Below are positions 7,453 through 16,408 of a stretch of 44,313 nucleotides of DNA, in pieces. Origin of the DNA: Planctomycetota bacterium (lineage in GTDB: Bacteria; Planctomycetota; E44-bin39); assembly GCA_004376375.1 (NCBI GenBank), contig SOJX01000110.1:1-44313 (forward strand), given 5' to 3'. The stretch's first letter is position 1, and each line of letters opens with the position of its first letter. Position numbers and translations under genes: made by a program. The notes below the pieces were generated by a model. It did no database searches. It was not told the origin of the DNA and worked only from the letters and a program-made list of their open reading frames with translations.

Positions 7453-7530
7453 ATTAGCAATATTTATCTCTCCGCCTCCGCTTTTAACTCCTCCCCCGTC
7501 TTCGCGCCGTGGGAGCGGAGGAGGTGTATT

Positions 7531-8043
7531 CTATAGCCCCCAAAAAGGCCCGAAAGCTAAAGCGCATATCGCGACTGTAAAGAAAATTATCAACCACAAT
7601 ACAGTTGCTGGAAATATCCATAAGAAAAAGCGGGGTTTCTCTGGTTCGTCCTGCACATACTGGCTGTGTTCATGTAACTCTTCAAAGCGCCTGGTATGCA
7701 TTATAAGAAATACAATCGACACAATTACGAGGATTATATGCGACACGTAGAACATAATGAGATAATCGACAAAAACAAATGTTATAAACTGAACAACTAT
7801 ACTGATAAAAAGCCCAACCAACCGTCCAATCCACATCTTTTGCTTCAATGTCGGAAAAAGATAATTCATGAAAAGCCCAAGTGCCACGCTTGCTCCGACG
7901 GATGTGCAGGCGAACATGGGAGGTACAACCGAAATTGCCAGAATTGTCAGTACATCACCTTCGCCCAGCAGGAGCACAACCATAAGGAGCATGAGCACAA
8001 TCGTAAAGAGAATGCTGAGTTTAAATAGCGGAGATAATTTCAC
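7531..8043 (-). CDS. Small integral membrane protein, function unknown
   Basis: A 170-residue protein with five hydrophobic stretches, roughly residues 9-26, 32-58, 72-90, 94-114 and 144-166. A hydrophilic acidic loop (RRFEELHEHSQYVQDEPEKPR) lies before the last helix. The start is GTG at 8043; no strong Shine-Dalgarno is visible, only GAAGA close by. I recognise no family. It stands alone, in opposite orientation to the gene at 8280, with a good promoter at 8081-8108. Coding signal is supported by the membrane topology and stop placement. Confidence 0.75.
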   Translation of the reverse strand: MKLSPLFKLSILFTIVLMLLMVVLLLGEGDVLTILAISVVPPMFACTSVGASVALGLFMNYLFPTLKQKMWIGRLVGLFISIVVQFITFVFVDYLIMFYVSHIILVIVSIVFLIMHTRRFEELHEHSQYVQDEPEKPRFFLWIFPATVLWLIIFFTVAICALAFGPFWGL

Positions 8044-8080
8044 TTTATCTTCTTTCTCGGGACTCGGGACTTCTTCTTAT

Positions 8081-8108
8081 ATTGTACACCCAAACGCGGA
8101 TTGTGCAA
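8081..8108 (-). promoter_or_regulatory. Promoter of the 7531-8043 gene; duplicated cassette
   Basis: On the minus strand, TTGCAC (8108-8103), a 16-bp spacer and TACAAT (8086-8081). The spacer TCCGCGTTTGGGTG is repeated exactly between the same hexamers at 22403-22430 ahead of an ankyrin gene. The leader to the GTG at 8043 contains a short CTCGGGA heptamer repeat (8057-8076). Confidence 0.7.
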
Positions 8109-8200
8109 GTCCAGAGGCTGCGCTCTCATTGTTACAAACCCGTTACACACAACCGGCCGTTTGCGGGGTATAATCAGGCAGATAGAAAGTCGATTTGGAA

Positions 8201-8253
8201 ATCCGGGACATGTATAGGTTTTGCGAAAGCAAAACCGGCACGTGTCCCGGGAT
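8201..8253. repeat. Long imperfect hairpin in the leader of the VIT-VWA gene
   Basis: Left arm 8201-8224 and right arm 8229-8253 are inverted (ATCCGGGACA...GGTTTTGC against GCAAAACC...TGTCCCGGGAT) around a GAAA tetraloop. It ends 14 bp before the AGGAGG of the gene at 8280. A TATAAT at 8169-8174 upstream may be the -10 of that gene, with only a poor -35. The core CCGGGACATGTA also occurs at 7150-7161, so this is probably another dispersed repeat rather than a dedicated riboregulator. Confidence 0.7.
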
Positions 8254-8279
8254 TTCCCGGTTACCAAAAGGAGGTTACT

Positions 8280-10547
8280 ATGACAATGCAAAGATGTTCA
8301 GTTGGAATCATCTGCATTCCCCTTATTCTCGCTTTTTTTGCAGGCGACGCTTTCGCTCAGACGGAGCAGAGGTTTTCCCGTAACATAATTATCCCGCAGT
8401 CGCGCTCGTTCGCGGTCGACCGGAACGCGCGGGCGATTATCACGGGCGTGAAGGCGGACGTGGTCGTCGTCGAGCAGGTCGCCACCACCACGCTGCTTAT
8501 CAGCCTTCAGAACCCGGGCAACCGCCGCCTCGAGGCGGAGATGATCGTGCCCGTGCCGGACGGCGCGGTGGTGAAGGGCTTCACGTTCCAGGGCGCGGCG
8601 CCGGAGCCGACCGCAAGGCTGCTTCCGAAGGAGGAAGCGAGAAAGACCTACGACGCTATCGTCAGAAAGCTCAAAGACCCGGCCCTCCTGGAATTCATCG
8701 GCTACAACCTTATCCAGTCAAGCGTGTTCCCTATCGAGCCGAGGGGGACGCAGAAAGTCAAGCTCGTATACGAGCATATCCTCCCGGCGGACGGCTCGCG
8801 CATCGACTATGTCCTGCCGCGGAGCGAATCGCTCAATTACAGGGTTCCGTGGGACGTTACCGTGAAAATCAAATCGAAGAAGGCGGTATCCGCGGTCTAT
8901 TCTCCGAGCCACAAGCTGGAGAAGACGCGGGCGAGCGAAAACGTGATTACCGCCCGCATCGCCGCCGACGCGCGGCTGGAGCCCGGCTCTTTCCTGCTTT
9001 CGTATCTGGTCGAGGACAGGGAAATGACGGCCTCGCTTATCGCCTACCCCGACCCGAAGATCGGCGGCGGTTACTTTCTGCTTCTCGCCTCACCGCCCGC
9101 GAAGGCGATAAAAGACAAGGACAGCCCCGCCATCAAGCGCGAGGTTACGCTCGTCATCGACCGCTCGGGCAGCATGCGGGGCGAGAAAATCGAGCAGGTG
9201 CGCGAGGCCGCGTTCCAGGTCATCGGCGGCCTGAAGAAAGGCGAAGCCTTCAACATCATTATCTATAACGAAGGCGTCGACCTCTTCTCCGAGGCGCCGG
9301 TCCTGAAGACGGATGAGAACCTAAAGAAGGCCTGGAAATACCTCGAAGAAATATCTGTCCAGGGCGGCACGAACATTCACGACGCGCTCGTCGAGGCGCT
9401 CAGGCAGAAACCGATGGAGGGGATGCTGCCGGTCGTCATGTTCCTTACGGACGGACTTCCCACTATCGGAGAAACGTCCGAAGTCGGCATCCGCAAGGTT
9501 GCGGAAAAAGGCAATCCGCACAACAAACGGATATTCACGTTCGGCGTCGGCGTCGACGTCAATGCGCCGTTACTCGACAAGATAGCGTCGGAAACACGCG
9601 CGACCTCCACGTACGTGCTTCCGAAAGAGAACGTGGAAGTCAAGCTCGGACAGGTTTTCAAGCGCCTCTCCGGTCCGATACTTGCGGATACCGACCTCGA
9701 CGTTATCGACAAGGACAAAAAGCCCGCGCCCGCGCGGGTGAGCGACGTTATGCCGGGCAAACTCCCCGACCTGTTCGAAGGCGACCAGCTCATTCTGCTC
9801 GGCCAGTACAAGGGTAACGACCCGCTCAGCTTTTCCCTGAGCGGAAACTACCTCGGCAAGAAGCGGACGTTCGAATTCAGCTTCGGGCTCGAAAAAGCCA
9901 CGACGAGAAATTCGTTCGTGCCGCGCCTGTGGGCAAGCCGTAAAATCGCCGTCCTCGTCGACGCTATCCGCCAGCTCGGCGGCAACGGCCACCCGACGAC
10001 GGTTGCAGGCCCCGGCACAAGACCCGACCCGAAAATCCAGGAGCTCGTGGACGAGGTCGTGCGGCTGTCGATAGAATTCGGCGTCCTCACCGAGTACACG
10101 GCTTTTATCGCGCTCGAGGGGACGAACCTGACCGATGAAATAACGAATAAACGGACTGCACTCGAAAACTTCAGGTCGCGCGCCATCGGCACCCGTTCCG
10201 GTATGGGCGCGGTAAACCAGAGTATGAATAATGACTACCAGGGCAAACAGCGGGAGCTTAACAGGTACAACGGATATTACGATAAAAACATGAACCGCGT
10301 GGTCATTACAAGCGTCCAACAGGTTAACGACAGAACGTTTTACTTCAAAGGTGGCCAATGGATCGACAGCAGGCTCGTTCAGGCGGGAAAAGACATCAAG
10401 CCGGACGAAATTATCGAGTTCGGCAGCGAGGAACACCTGAGACTCGCGCGCGAGCTCGCCGCGGAAGGACGCCAGGGAACCCTGTCGCTCCCCGGAAACA
10501 CAATTATCCAGCACAACGAAAAAGCTGTAATGGTCAGACACAAATAA
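8280..10547 (+). CDS. Exported VIT and von Willebrand factor A domain protein
   Basis: A 755-residue protein starting at ATG 8280, chosen because AGGAGG lies 5 nt upstream and a signal peptide follows (MTMQRCSVGIICIPLILAFF, cleavage near AFA-Q). Residues about 35-165 are a VIT (vault/inter-alpha-trypsin) domain. Residues about 288-470 are a VWA domain with an intact metal-ion-dependent adhesion site D294-x-S-x-S (DRSGSM) and TDGLPTIGE. The C-terminal ~280 residues hold a beta-rich region typical of VIT-VWA proteins. The likely role is protein-protein adhesion at the cell envelope; the partner is unknown. A second VWA gene follows 34 bp on, so the two are probably co-transcribed. Confidence 0.9.
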   Translation: MTMQRCSVGIICIPLILAFFAGDAFAQTEQRFSRNIIIPQSRSFAVDRNARAIITGVKADVVVVEQVATTTLLISLQNPGNRRLEAEMIVPVPDGAVVKGFTFQGAAPEPTARLLPKEEARKTYDAIVRKLKDPALLEFIGYNLIQSSVFPIEPRGTQKVKLVYEHILPADGSRIDYVLPRSESLNYRVPWDVTVKIKSKKAVSAVYSPSHKLEKTRASENVITARIAADARLEPGSFLLSYLVEDREMTASLIAYPDPKIGGGYFLLLASPPAKAIKDKDSPAIKREVTLVIDRSGSMRGEKIEQVREAAFQVIGGLKKGEAFNIIIYNEGVDLFSEAPVLKTDENLKKAWKYLEEISVQGGTNIHDALVEALRQKPMEGMLPVVMFLTDGLPTIGETSEVGIRKVAEKGNPHNKRIFTFGVGVDVNAPLLDKIASETRATSTYVLPKENVEVKLGQVFKRLSGPILADTDLDVIDKDKKPAPARVSDVMPGKLPDLFEGDQLILLGQYKGNDPLSFSLSGNYLGKKRTFEFSFGLEKATTRNSFVPRLWASRKIAVLVDAIRQLGGNGHPTTVAGPGTRPDPKIQELVDEVVRLSIEFGVLTEYTAFIALEGTNLTDEITNKRTALENFRSRAIGTRSGMGAVNQSMNNDYQGKQRELNRYNGYYDKNMNRVVITSVQQVNDRTFYFKGGQWIDSRLVQAGKDIKPDEIIEFGSEEHLRLARELAAEGRQGTLSLPGNTIIQHNEKAVMVRHK

Positions 10548-10581
10548 AATGTATACGACGCCGAAACGAAAGGAGATAACA

Positions 10582-11730
10582 ATGAAAAAACTGGCAATAC
10601 TGACCTGCCTTTGCGCAGTAATAATCTTCATGACGAACGCGCCTATCCGGGCCGACGAGAAAGAGAAGGCGAAACCGGAAAAGAAGCCCCTCATCCAGAT
10701 CGCGCTTCTTCTCGATACCTCGAACAGCATGGACGGCCTTATAGACCAGGCGAAAGCCCAGCTCTGGACGGTCATCAACCAGCTCGCGATGGCAAAACAG
10801 AACGGCAAAAAGGCCGACCTTTACGTCGCGCTTTACGAGTACGGCAACAACAACCTGAATTCAAAGGAAGGCTGGATAAGGTGCGTGCTGGCGCTCACCA
10901 CCGACCTCGACAAGGTTTCCGAAGAACTCTTTGCCCTCAAGACCAAAGGAGGTCAGGAATATTGCGGCAAGGTTATCGACACGGCCGCCACCGCGCTCGA
11001 CTGGTCCAAATCCAACAACGACCTCAAGGCGATATATATCGCCGGCAACGAGCCTTTTACGCAGGGAAACGTGGCCTACCAGGACGCCTGCAAGAAGGCG
11101 ATTGAAAAAGGCGTTATCGTGAACACGATTTTCTGCGGCAACAACGCGGAAGGAATCCGCACGAAGTGGCAGGACGGCGCAAAGCTCGCCGACGGCCAGT
11201 ACATGAACATCGACCAGAACCGCACGGTCGCCCACGTCGACGCGCCCCAGGACAAGAAAATCAACGAGACCGGCAGGAAGCTCAACGACACCTACGTACC
11301 CTACGGCGACGCCGGGAAAGACGGAAAGGCAAGGCAGGATGCGCAGGATAAGAACGCGGGCTCCATCTCAACCGGCAACAGTGCGCAGAGAAACAGAGCC
11401 AAGGCGCAGGAGCAGTACAGAAACGACAGGTGGGACCTTGTCGACGCGGTGAAGAACGGCAAGGTCAAGCTCGAAGACGTAAAGGACGAGGACCTGCCGG
11501 AAGAGATGCGAAAGATGACGCTCGAGGAAAAGAAAGCGTATATCGAAAAGAAATACAAGGAGCGTGAAGAGGCAAAAGAAGAAATAAACAGGCTGAGCGA
11601 AGAACGGGACAAGTTCGTCGCCGAGAAAAGGAAAGAAGAAGCCGAGGCAGGTGAAAAAGACACGCTCGGCAAAAACATGCGCGAGTCGCTGAAAAAGGCG
11701 GCTGAAAAAAAGAATTTCAAGATGAAGTAG
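10582..11730 (+). CDS. Exported VWA domain protein with charged coiled-coil tail
   Basis: A 382-residue protein; the ATG at 10582 has AAAGGAG upstream and opens a signal peptide (MKKLAILTCLCAVIIFM..., cleavage near IRA-DEK). The VWA domain spans about 38-235 with the MIDAS motif D45-T-S-N-S (LLLDTSNSMDG). From about residue 290 the chain becomes Lys/Glu-rich and predicted helical (EERDKFVAEKRKEEAEAGEK), likely a coiled coil. It belongs to a widespread but uncharacterised class of periplasmic VWA proteins. Paired with the VIT-VWA gene upstream. Confidence 0.88.
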   Translation: MKKLAILTCLCAVIIFMTNAPIRADEKEKAKPEKKPLIQIALLLDTSNSMDGLIDQAKAQLWTVINQLAMAKQNGKKADLYVALYEYGNNNLNSKEGWIRCVLALTTDLDKVSEELFALKTKGGQEYCGKVIDTAATALDWSKSNNDLKAIYIAGNEPFTQGNVAYQDACKKAIEKGVIVNTIFCGNNAEGIRTKWQDGAKLADGQYMNIDQNRTVAHVDAPQDKKINETGRKLNDTYVPYGDAGKDGKARQDAQDKNAGSISTGNSAQRNRAKAQEQYRNDRWDLVDAVKNGKVKLEDVKDEDLPEEMRKMTLEEKKAYIEKKYKEREEAKEEINRLSEERDKFVAEKRKEEAEAGEKDTLGKNMRESLKKAAEKKNFKMK

Positions 11731-11739
11731 TATAAGAAA

Positions 11740-11846
11740 GTATGAAGTGTGAAGGATGAAGGATGAAAGGCAGATATATTAATGATACATTTAGCCGCCG
11801 GGCTTGACCGGCGCGTTGCAGGGGCGCAGCATGCTGCGCCCCTGCA
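11740..11846. repeat. GAAGGAT heptamer run plus nested palindrome
   Basis: Just after the VWA stop lies a run of GAAGGAT units (11740-11770). From 11790 a half-element TTTAGCCGCCGGGCTTG...CCGGCGCG is followed by a perfect 30-bp palindrome, TGCAGGGGCGCAGCA and its inverse, at 11817-11846. The arrangement resembles the nested element at 7164-7254. There is no U-tract on the plus strand, so it is unlikely to be an intrinsic terminator. Confidence 0.75.
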
Positions 11847-11890
11847 TGTTTACTACTTGAATCTTAACGAAATTTCATTAGGCTATAGCT

Positions 11891-12595
11891 ATGACCAAAA
11901 AGAAAATACTCGTAGTCGAAGACGACGACGCCATTCGCGGCGGCGTCGTCGACGCGCTGACTTTCCAGCAGTACGAAGTAATTGAAGCAGCCAACGGCGA
12001 CGATGGCCTCGACATGGCCGTCAAGTTCGATTACGACCTCCTGCTCCTCGACCTCGTCCTTCCGGGCAAAGGCGGGTTCGACATCCTGAAGGAAGTAAAG
12101 GAGATGCGCCCGGCGGCGCCGGTAATAATCCTCACCGCACGCGGAGAAGAAGACGACCGCGTCCACGGCCTGAAGCTCGGCGCAGACGACTACGTCGTCA
12201 AGCCGTTCAGCATCAAGGAGCTTCTCGCCCGTATCGAGGCCGTGCTCCGCCGCTCGCCCGAGCGGCCGACGGATATCCGCGAATTCAAGACCACGGACTG
12301 CGTCATAGATTTCGCCCGCTCCGAAGTCCGCTTCGAGGACGGCGGGCGCGCCGAGCTTTCCGAGCGCGAGGCGGAGATACTCCGCCACCTCGCGATGAAC
12401 ACAGGCCGCGCGATCTCCCGCGACGAAATCCTCTCGCGCGTCTGGCGCGTCGACCCGAAAGGGCTCGCGACACGCACCATCGACATGCACATCGCCCGCC
12501 TGCGCGAAAAGCTGCGCGACGACCCCGCCGGCCCCCGAATCATCCTCACCGTCAGGGGCAAGGGATACATGCTCGCCACGGACGAAGGGGAATAA
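11891..12595 (+). CDS. OmpR/PhoB-type response regulator
   Basis: A 234-residue regulator. The receiver domain (about 4-118) has the acidic pair D11/D12, the phosphoacceptor D54 in LLLLDLVLPGKGG, the conserved Thr in ILTARGEED and Lys in YVVKPF. Residues about 135-232 form a winged-helix DNA-binding domain ending GPRIILTVRGKGYML. It presumably binds DNA after phosphorylation by the kinase encoded at 14170-15957, from which it is separated by one gene. Targets cannot be inferred; the adjacent VWA genes are candidates. The Shine-Dalgarno is weak (TTAGG). Confidence 0.95.
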   Translation: MTKKKILVVEDDDAIRGGVVDALTFQQYEVIEAANGDDGLDMAVKFDYDLLLLDLVLPGKGGFDILKEVKEMRPAAPVIILTARGEEDDRVHGLKLGADDYVVKPFSIKELLARIEAVLRRSPERPTDIREFKTTDCVIDFARSEVRFEDGGRAELSEREAEILRHLAMNTGRAISRDEILSRVWRVDPKGLATRTIDMHIARLREKLRDDPAGPRIILTVRGKGYMLATDEGE

Positions 12596-12599
12596 AGGC

Positions 12600-14138
12600 A
12601 TGATTAGAACATTTTACAAAAGTTTCATGTTCGTGGCTCTATCCTTCGTGCTGCTGCTAAAAGCAACGCCCTGCAATGCCGGCGAGGCACAGGATAAATT
12701 CGAACAACTCGCTGAAAAACTGATGGTCTTCGATGCAAGTGCCTTCCTGTACGACCGGCCTTCTTCGGCGTTACGGGGCTATCCCGTGGGAGATCGATAC
12801 GAAAAGTATGTTGCGGAAATCTCCGCCATTGAAGCCGAAGTCGAAGAATTGACCGAACTGCTGAAACATTCTGACCCGAAAGTGAGAACGCTTGCGCTTG
12901 CCGCGCTGCTGGCCAAAGAGGACCCGAAGCTTTTGCCCTATATTCACAGTATGGTTGACGACTCCGCGGAGACATTCCCCTCGCCGAGAAGCCTTCCTGC
13001 ACCGCGGATTCTTACTTTGAATAATACCTCCGCATTACCGCCGACGAATAAGCAGACCGTGGGCCAGATCGCAAGAAATTGGCTTAACCTTTACATGATT
13101 CATGCAGGTTTCCACAACGGACCTGAAGACACCGCCGGCAAGCCGGGCTTTAAAACCTACTGGGCCGAGCGAAAGGACCGCGATTATTGCGCGAGCTGGT
13201 TCGACGTAAAGCTTCGTCGTAGAGGGCAAAGCACTAGTTCAACACGCAAAGGCCGGATTGAAAAAATCCGGAACCTGCGGAAACAGATTGATGCAATCGA
13301 TGGTGATGACAGCGCCTGGATACTTCTGTTGCTTTTCAGCGAAAACTATGGTGACTATGGCAGCCAGCATCTTGTCTCGGAAAAAGAACTCATCGAAATC
13401 TGTAAAAAGCTCGGGCCGGAAAAGCTGATGCTGATGCTGCAGCGGAAGATTCCGACGGACGATCCGGACCTCCAACCGAGAAAATGGAACGACGAGCCTT
13501 ATAAAAATATGAGCCGCTTCGTCCTGCAGCACGCGGGGAAACTGCTGAGAAAAAAGGACGCTCCAATCCTGCTCAAATGCGAAAAATTCAATCGCTCCCA
13601 CTGGTGGCCGATAGCCGCGGCCCATCTATTGCCGGAAAACCCCAGTTATTTTCTTCATGAAGCATTTAAACGTTTTAGCGAAGATTACCAGGCCGACTAC
13701 CGCGCGGAAATGGTTTACACGATCTTCAAGCTCGTGAAAAAAACAGAAACCGGCTTTATACTCGACTGGTTCTATACTGAAGAACCGCAGCGAGGGCAAT
13801 ACTCACATTGCCTGGCGATCTTCATGAGAAAGGCTGCACTTATCCCGGGAGCAAAAACACGAAACCTTTTCGCAGCTATAATAAATGACAAGCGCTTCGG
13901 GAAGCTGGACTGGCAGTCACTCGACAAGCTGACTAAAATTATCAACTCCTGGGTAGACAGACCAATTATTGACCCGGAGGAATGGGAAAACGTTCGATGC
14001 CCTGTTTACAAGGGAGATTTCCACTGGAGGCGGGAAGAAGCGGAAAAGAAATCTCCCGAAAAAACCGGAGAATACCTGAAAGAGATCGATGAATACAGAC
14101 AGAAATTAAGGGACAGTATCCCGTTGTGGAACGAATAA
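12600..14138 (+). CDS. Exported protein of unknown function with HEAT-like segment
   Basis: A 512-residue protein starting 4 bp after the response regulator stop. It has a clear signal peptide (MIRTFYKSFMFVALSFVLLL..., cleavage near CNA-GEA). Residues about 85-125 (LLKHSDPKVRTLALAALLAKEDP) resemble a HEAT repeat; the rest is charged and mainly helical, without a motif I recognise. Its position between the regulator and the sensor kinase, all in one orientation with short gaps, suggests an accessory role in signalling, perhaps as a periplasmic partner of the kinase. That role is inference. Confidence 0.75.
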   Translation: MIRTFYKSFMFVALSFVLLLKATPCNAGEAQDKFEQLAEKLMVFDASAFLYDRPSSALRGYPVGDRYEKYVAEISAIEAEVEELTELLKHSDPKVRTLALAALLAKEDPKLLPYIHSMVDDSAETFPSPRSLPAPRILTLNNTSALPPTNKQTVGQIARNWLNLYMIHAGFHNGPEDTAGKPGFKTYWAERKDRDYCASWFDVKLRRRGQSTSSTRKGRIEKIRNLRKQIDAIDGDDSAWILLLLFSENYGDYGSQHLVSEKELIEICKKLGPEKLMLMLQRKIPTDDPDLQPRKWNDEPYKNMSRFVLQHAGKLLRKKDAPILLKCEKFNRSHWWPIAAAHLLPENPSYFLHEAFKRFSEDYQADYRAEMVYTIFKLVKKTETGFILDWFYTEEPQRGQYSHCLAIFMRKAALIPGAKTRNLFAAIINDKRFGKLDWQSLDKLTKIINSWVDRPIIDPEEWENVRCPVYKGDFHWRREEAEKKSPEKTGEYLKEIDEYRQKLRDSIPLWNE

Positions 14139-14169
14139 GAGCATACGCAAAAGGAGTAGTTTACTGAGC

Positions 14170-15957
14170 ATGAAACGCCCATGGCTTACATGGCTTGCCT
14201 TCGGGTTATGCCTGGCCGTCGTCTTCGCGGCCATGGGCTGGGTGAGCGTCGCTTTGATCCGGCTGGACAGGGCGGAAATCGAGGCCCGGCGCCAGGCAGC
14301 TATCGAGGAAAACGTGCGCCTCGCGCTCTGGCGCATGGATTCGCTGCTTTCCCGGATAATCGCAAGGGAAAACGCGCGCCCGTATTTTTCGTACAGCGCG
14401 TTCTACCCGGCCGAGCGCGCATACACCAAGTTGTTCGCCGAGCTCAGGCAGGGGGAAATCCTCGTGCCCTCCCCCCTGCTCACGGAAAACACGCCGTACA
14501 TAAAGCTCCATTTCCAGTTCGCGCCCGACGGGACGATTACCTCTCCGCAGGTACCGACCGGGAACCAGCGCGACCTCGCCGAGAGCAAATACACCAGTTA
14601 TAAAAAAATAAATGCGGCCGAGCAGAATCTGAAAATGCTGCAAACCCGGTTGAAGTTTGCCACGCTTACGACCCTGGTTTCCGGCATCCGGCAGGATGAA
14701 GTAGCGCAACCTGCAGGCCGGGCGGTTATTTCCAATAACTTAAAAAACATGCAGGAGCTTCAGCAAAAGAGAAGTATGGATGAATACAGGGCGCGGCAGG
14801 ACAGCAATATCAAAGGCTCTCAGGGCCAGGGTCAGCTGGGATACTTGCCCGAACCACCACAGCCGCAGTCCCCTATAGGCGAAAATACCATGAAGCCGGT
14901 CTGGGCGGAGGGAACGGAGGGAACTGGTGGAGCGCTTTTGCTTGTGCGTCCGGTTTCAGTAAATAAGGTTGAATACCTTCAGGGTTGCTGGCTCGACTGG
15001 CCGAAACTGAAAAAAGACCTGCTCGAATCTGCGAAAGACCTGCTGCCCGCCGCCGACATCATGCCGGTAGAACCGGGAACCGAACTCGAAAGCCCGCGCA
15101 TGCTTGCCGCGCTGCCTGCGAAACTTCTGCCCGGTGCCGTGCCCGGGCTCGGAAACGGCGCGACGTCGCCGGTCAGGATCACGCTTATAATCGCATGGTG
15201 CTGCGTGCTGCTCGGAGCGGCGGCGGTGGCTGTTCTCCTTTCCGGCGCGATGTCGCTGAGCGAGCGGCGCGGCGCGTTCGTCTCCGCCGTCACGCACGAG
15301 CTGCGGACCCCGCTCACCACTTTCCGCATCTACTCGGAAATGTTAAAAGAAGGAATGGTCACGGATGAAGACAAAAAGAAGGATTACCTGAAAGTGCTGG
15401 CGAGCGAGGCGGACAGGCTCAGCCACCTCGTTGAAAACGTGCTCGCGTATGCGAGGCTCGAGCGGGGCCGGGCCGGCGGCAGGATTGAAAAAATCAAGCT
15501 CGGGGATATTATCGAAAGGGCAAAAGAACAGCTCGCGAGACGCGCCGAGCAGGCCGGCATGGAGCTTGCCATAGAAGCGCAGGGCGACAGCCTTTCCCTG
15601 ACTGTCATGGCCGACAGTTCGGCCGTTGAAAGGATTCTGTTCAACCTCGTGGACAACGCCTGCAAGTACGCTTCGGGCGCGTCTGATAAAACAATTCATC
15701 TTCAAACAACTACGGAAAAAGACGCGGCAGTTATCCGCATCCGCGACCACGGCCCCGGCGTTTCCGGTTCGGACGAGGGCCAGCTTTTCAAACCTTTCCG
15801 CAAATCCGCAAAAGAAGCGGCGAACTCCGCGCCCGGCGTCGGGCTCGGGCTTGCGCTCAGCCACCGCCTCGCCCGCGAGATGGGCGGCGACCTCTACCTC
15901 GACGGAAGCATCACGACCGGCGCATGCTTCGTTCTCAAGCTGCCTTCCGCAAGCTGA
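14170..15957 (+). CDS. Membrane sensor histidine kinase
   Basis: A 595-residue kinase. TM1 is at about 7-30 and TM2 at about 336-361, enclosing a large periplasmic domain of about 300 residues with a Gln/Pro-rich stretch (about 190-240) and no recognised sensor fold. The HisKA H-box is VTHELRTPLTTF with H376. The ATPase domain has the N-box NLVDNACKYA, G1 IRDHGPGVS and G2 GVGLGLALS. It should autophosphorylate and pass phosphate to the regulator at 11891-12595. The GGAG upstream is 14 nt from the ATG, longer than ideal, so the exact start is less certain. Confidence 0.94.
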   Translation: MKRPWLTWLAFGLCLAVVFAAMGWVSVALIRLDRAEIEARRQAAIEENVRLALWRMDSLLSRIIARENARPYFSYSAFYPAERAYTKLFAELRQGEILVPSPLLTENTPYIKLHFQFAPDGTITSPQVPTGNQRDLAESKYTSYKKINAAEQNLKMLQTRLKFATLTTLVSGIRQDEVAQPAGRAVISNNLKNMQELQQKRSMDEYRARQDSNIKGSQGQGQLGYLPEPPQPQSPIGENTMKPVWAEGTEGTGGALLLVRPVSVNKVEYLQGCWLDWPKLKKDLLESAKDLLPAADIMPVEPGTELESPRMLAALPAKLLPGAVPGLGNGATSPVRITLIIAWCCVLLGAAAVAVLLSGAMSLSERRGAFVSAVTHELRTPLTTFRIYSEMLKEGMVTDEDKKKDYLKVLASEADRLSHLVENVLAYARLERGRAGGRIEKIKLGDIIERAKEQLARRAEQAGMELAIEAQGDSLSLTVMADSSAVERILFNLVDNACKYASGASDKTIHLQTTTEKDAAVIRIRDHGPGVSGSDEGQLFKPFRKSAKEAANSAPGVGLGLALSHRLAREMGGDLYLDGSITTGACFVLKLPSAS

Positions 15958-16172
15958 TTTTCTATTACTTCTTCCTTTTCGCAATGTAGCGTTTTTCGTC
16001 ACATTATGACAATAATTCTCAGATGCCTCCTGATTCGAGTTTACCTTACTTATGTGCCAGAAACAGGTTAAGCGATATCGCCGTTCCGGCATACCGCTTG
16101 CGATACATGGGGATAGAAGAAAATATCGCGCTCAATGTGATTCAAGAGTGATGTTTTGAAAGGAGTTAAAAG

Positions 16173-16388
16173 ATGATTTACGTGTTTGCTATTGCTGTCA
16201 TTTTATCTGCTGTGGTGATGGCTGTGATGGAAAAACATTTCATAACCCTGGGGGTTTTTGCTTTGTTGTGGGGCATTACATTGTTGATTATTAATTCCGT
16301 ATTGGTCGTTACCTTTGCGGTAGGAGTCGTTTTCATCATTTTTGAGACTGTCCGGCGAAAACTCCACATGGTCAATCTGAAAATGTAA
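16173..16388 (+). CDS. Small two-helix membrane protein
   Basis: A 71-residue protein with hydrophobic segments at about 2-18 and 24-58 and a basic C-terminal tail (TVRRKLHMVNLK). AAAGGAG is 8 nt before the ATG. No family recognised. It precedes the ankyrin gene by 20 bp in the same orientation and may be co-transcribed. The 215 bp before it hold no gene or clear signal that I can identify. Confidence 0.6.
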   Translation: MIYVFAIAVILSAVVMAVMEKHFITLGVFALLWGITLLIINSVLVVTFAVGVVFIIFETVRRKLHMVNLKM

Positions 16389-16408
16389 GGAATATCGGCG
16401 GATAGAAT

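Noticed and set aside
9570..10808. Long minus-strand open frame opposite the VWA genes
   Set aside because: No motifs, and it crosses the junction of two well-supported plus-strand genes with ribosome sites and signal peptides.
15958..16172. RNA gene in the gap after the sensor kinase
   Set aside because: No tRNA-like fold or strong promoter/terminator pair could be seen.
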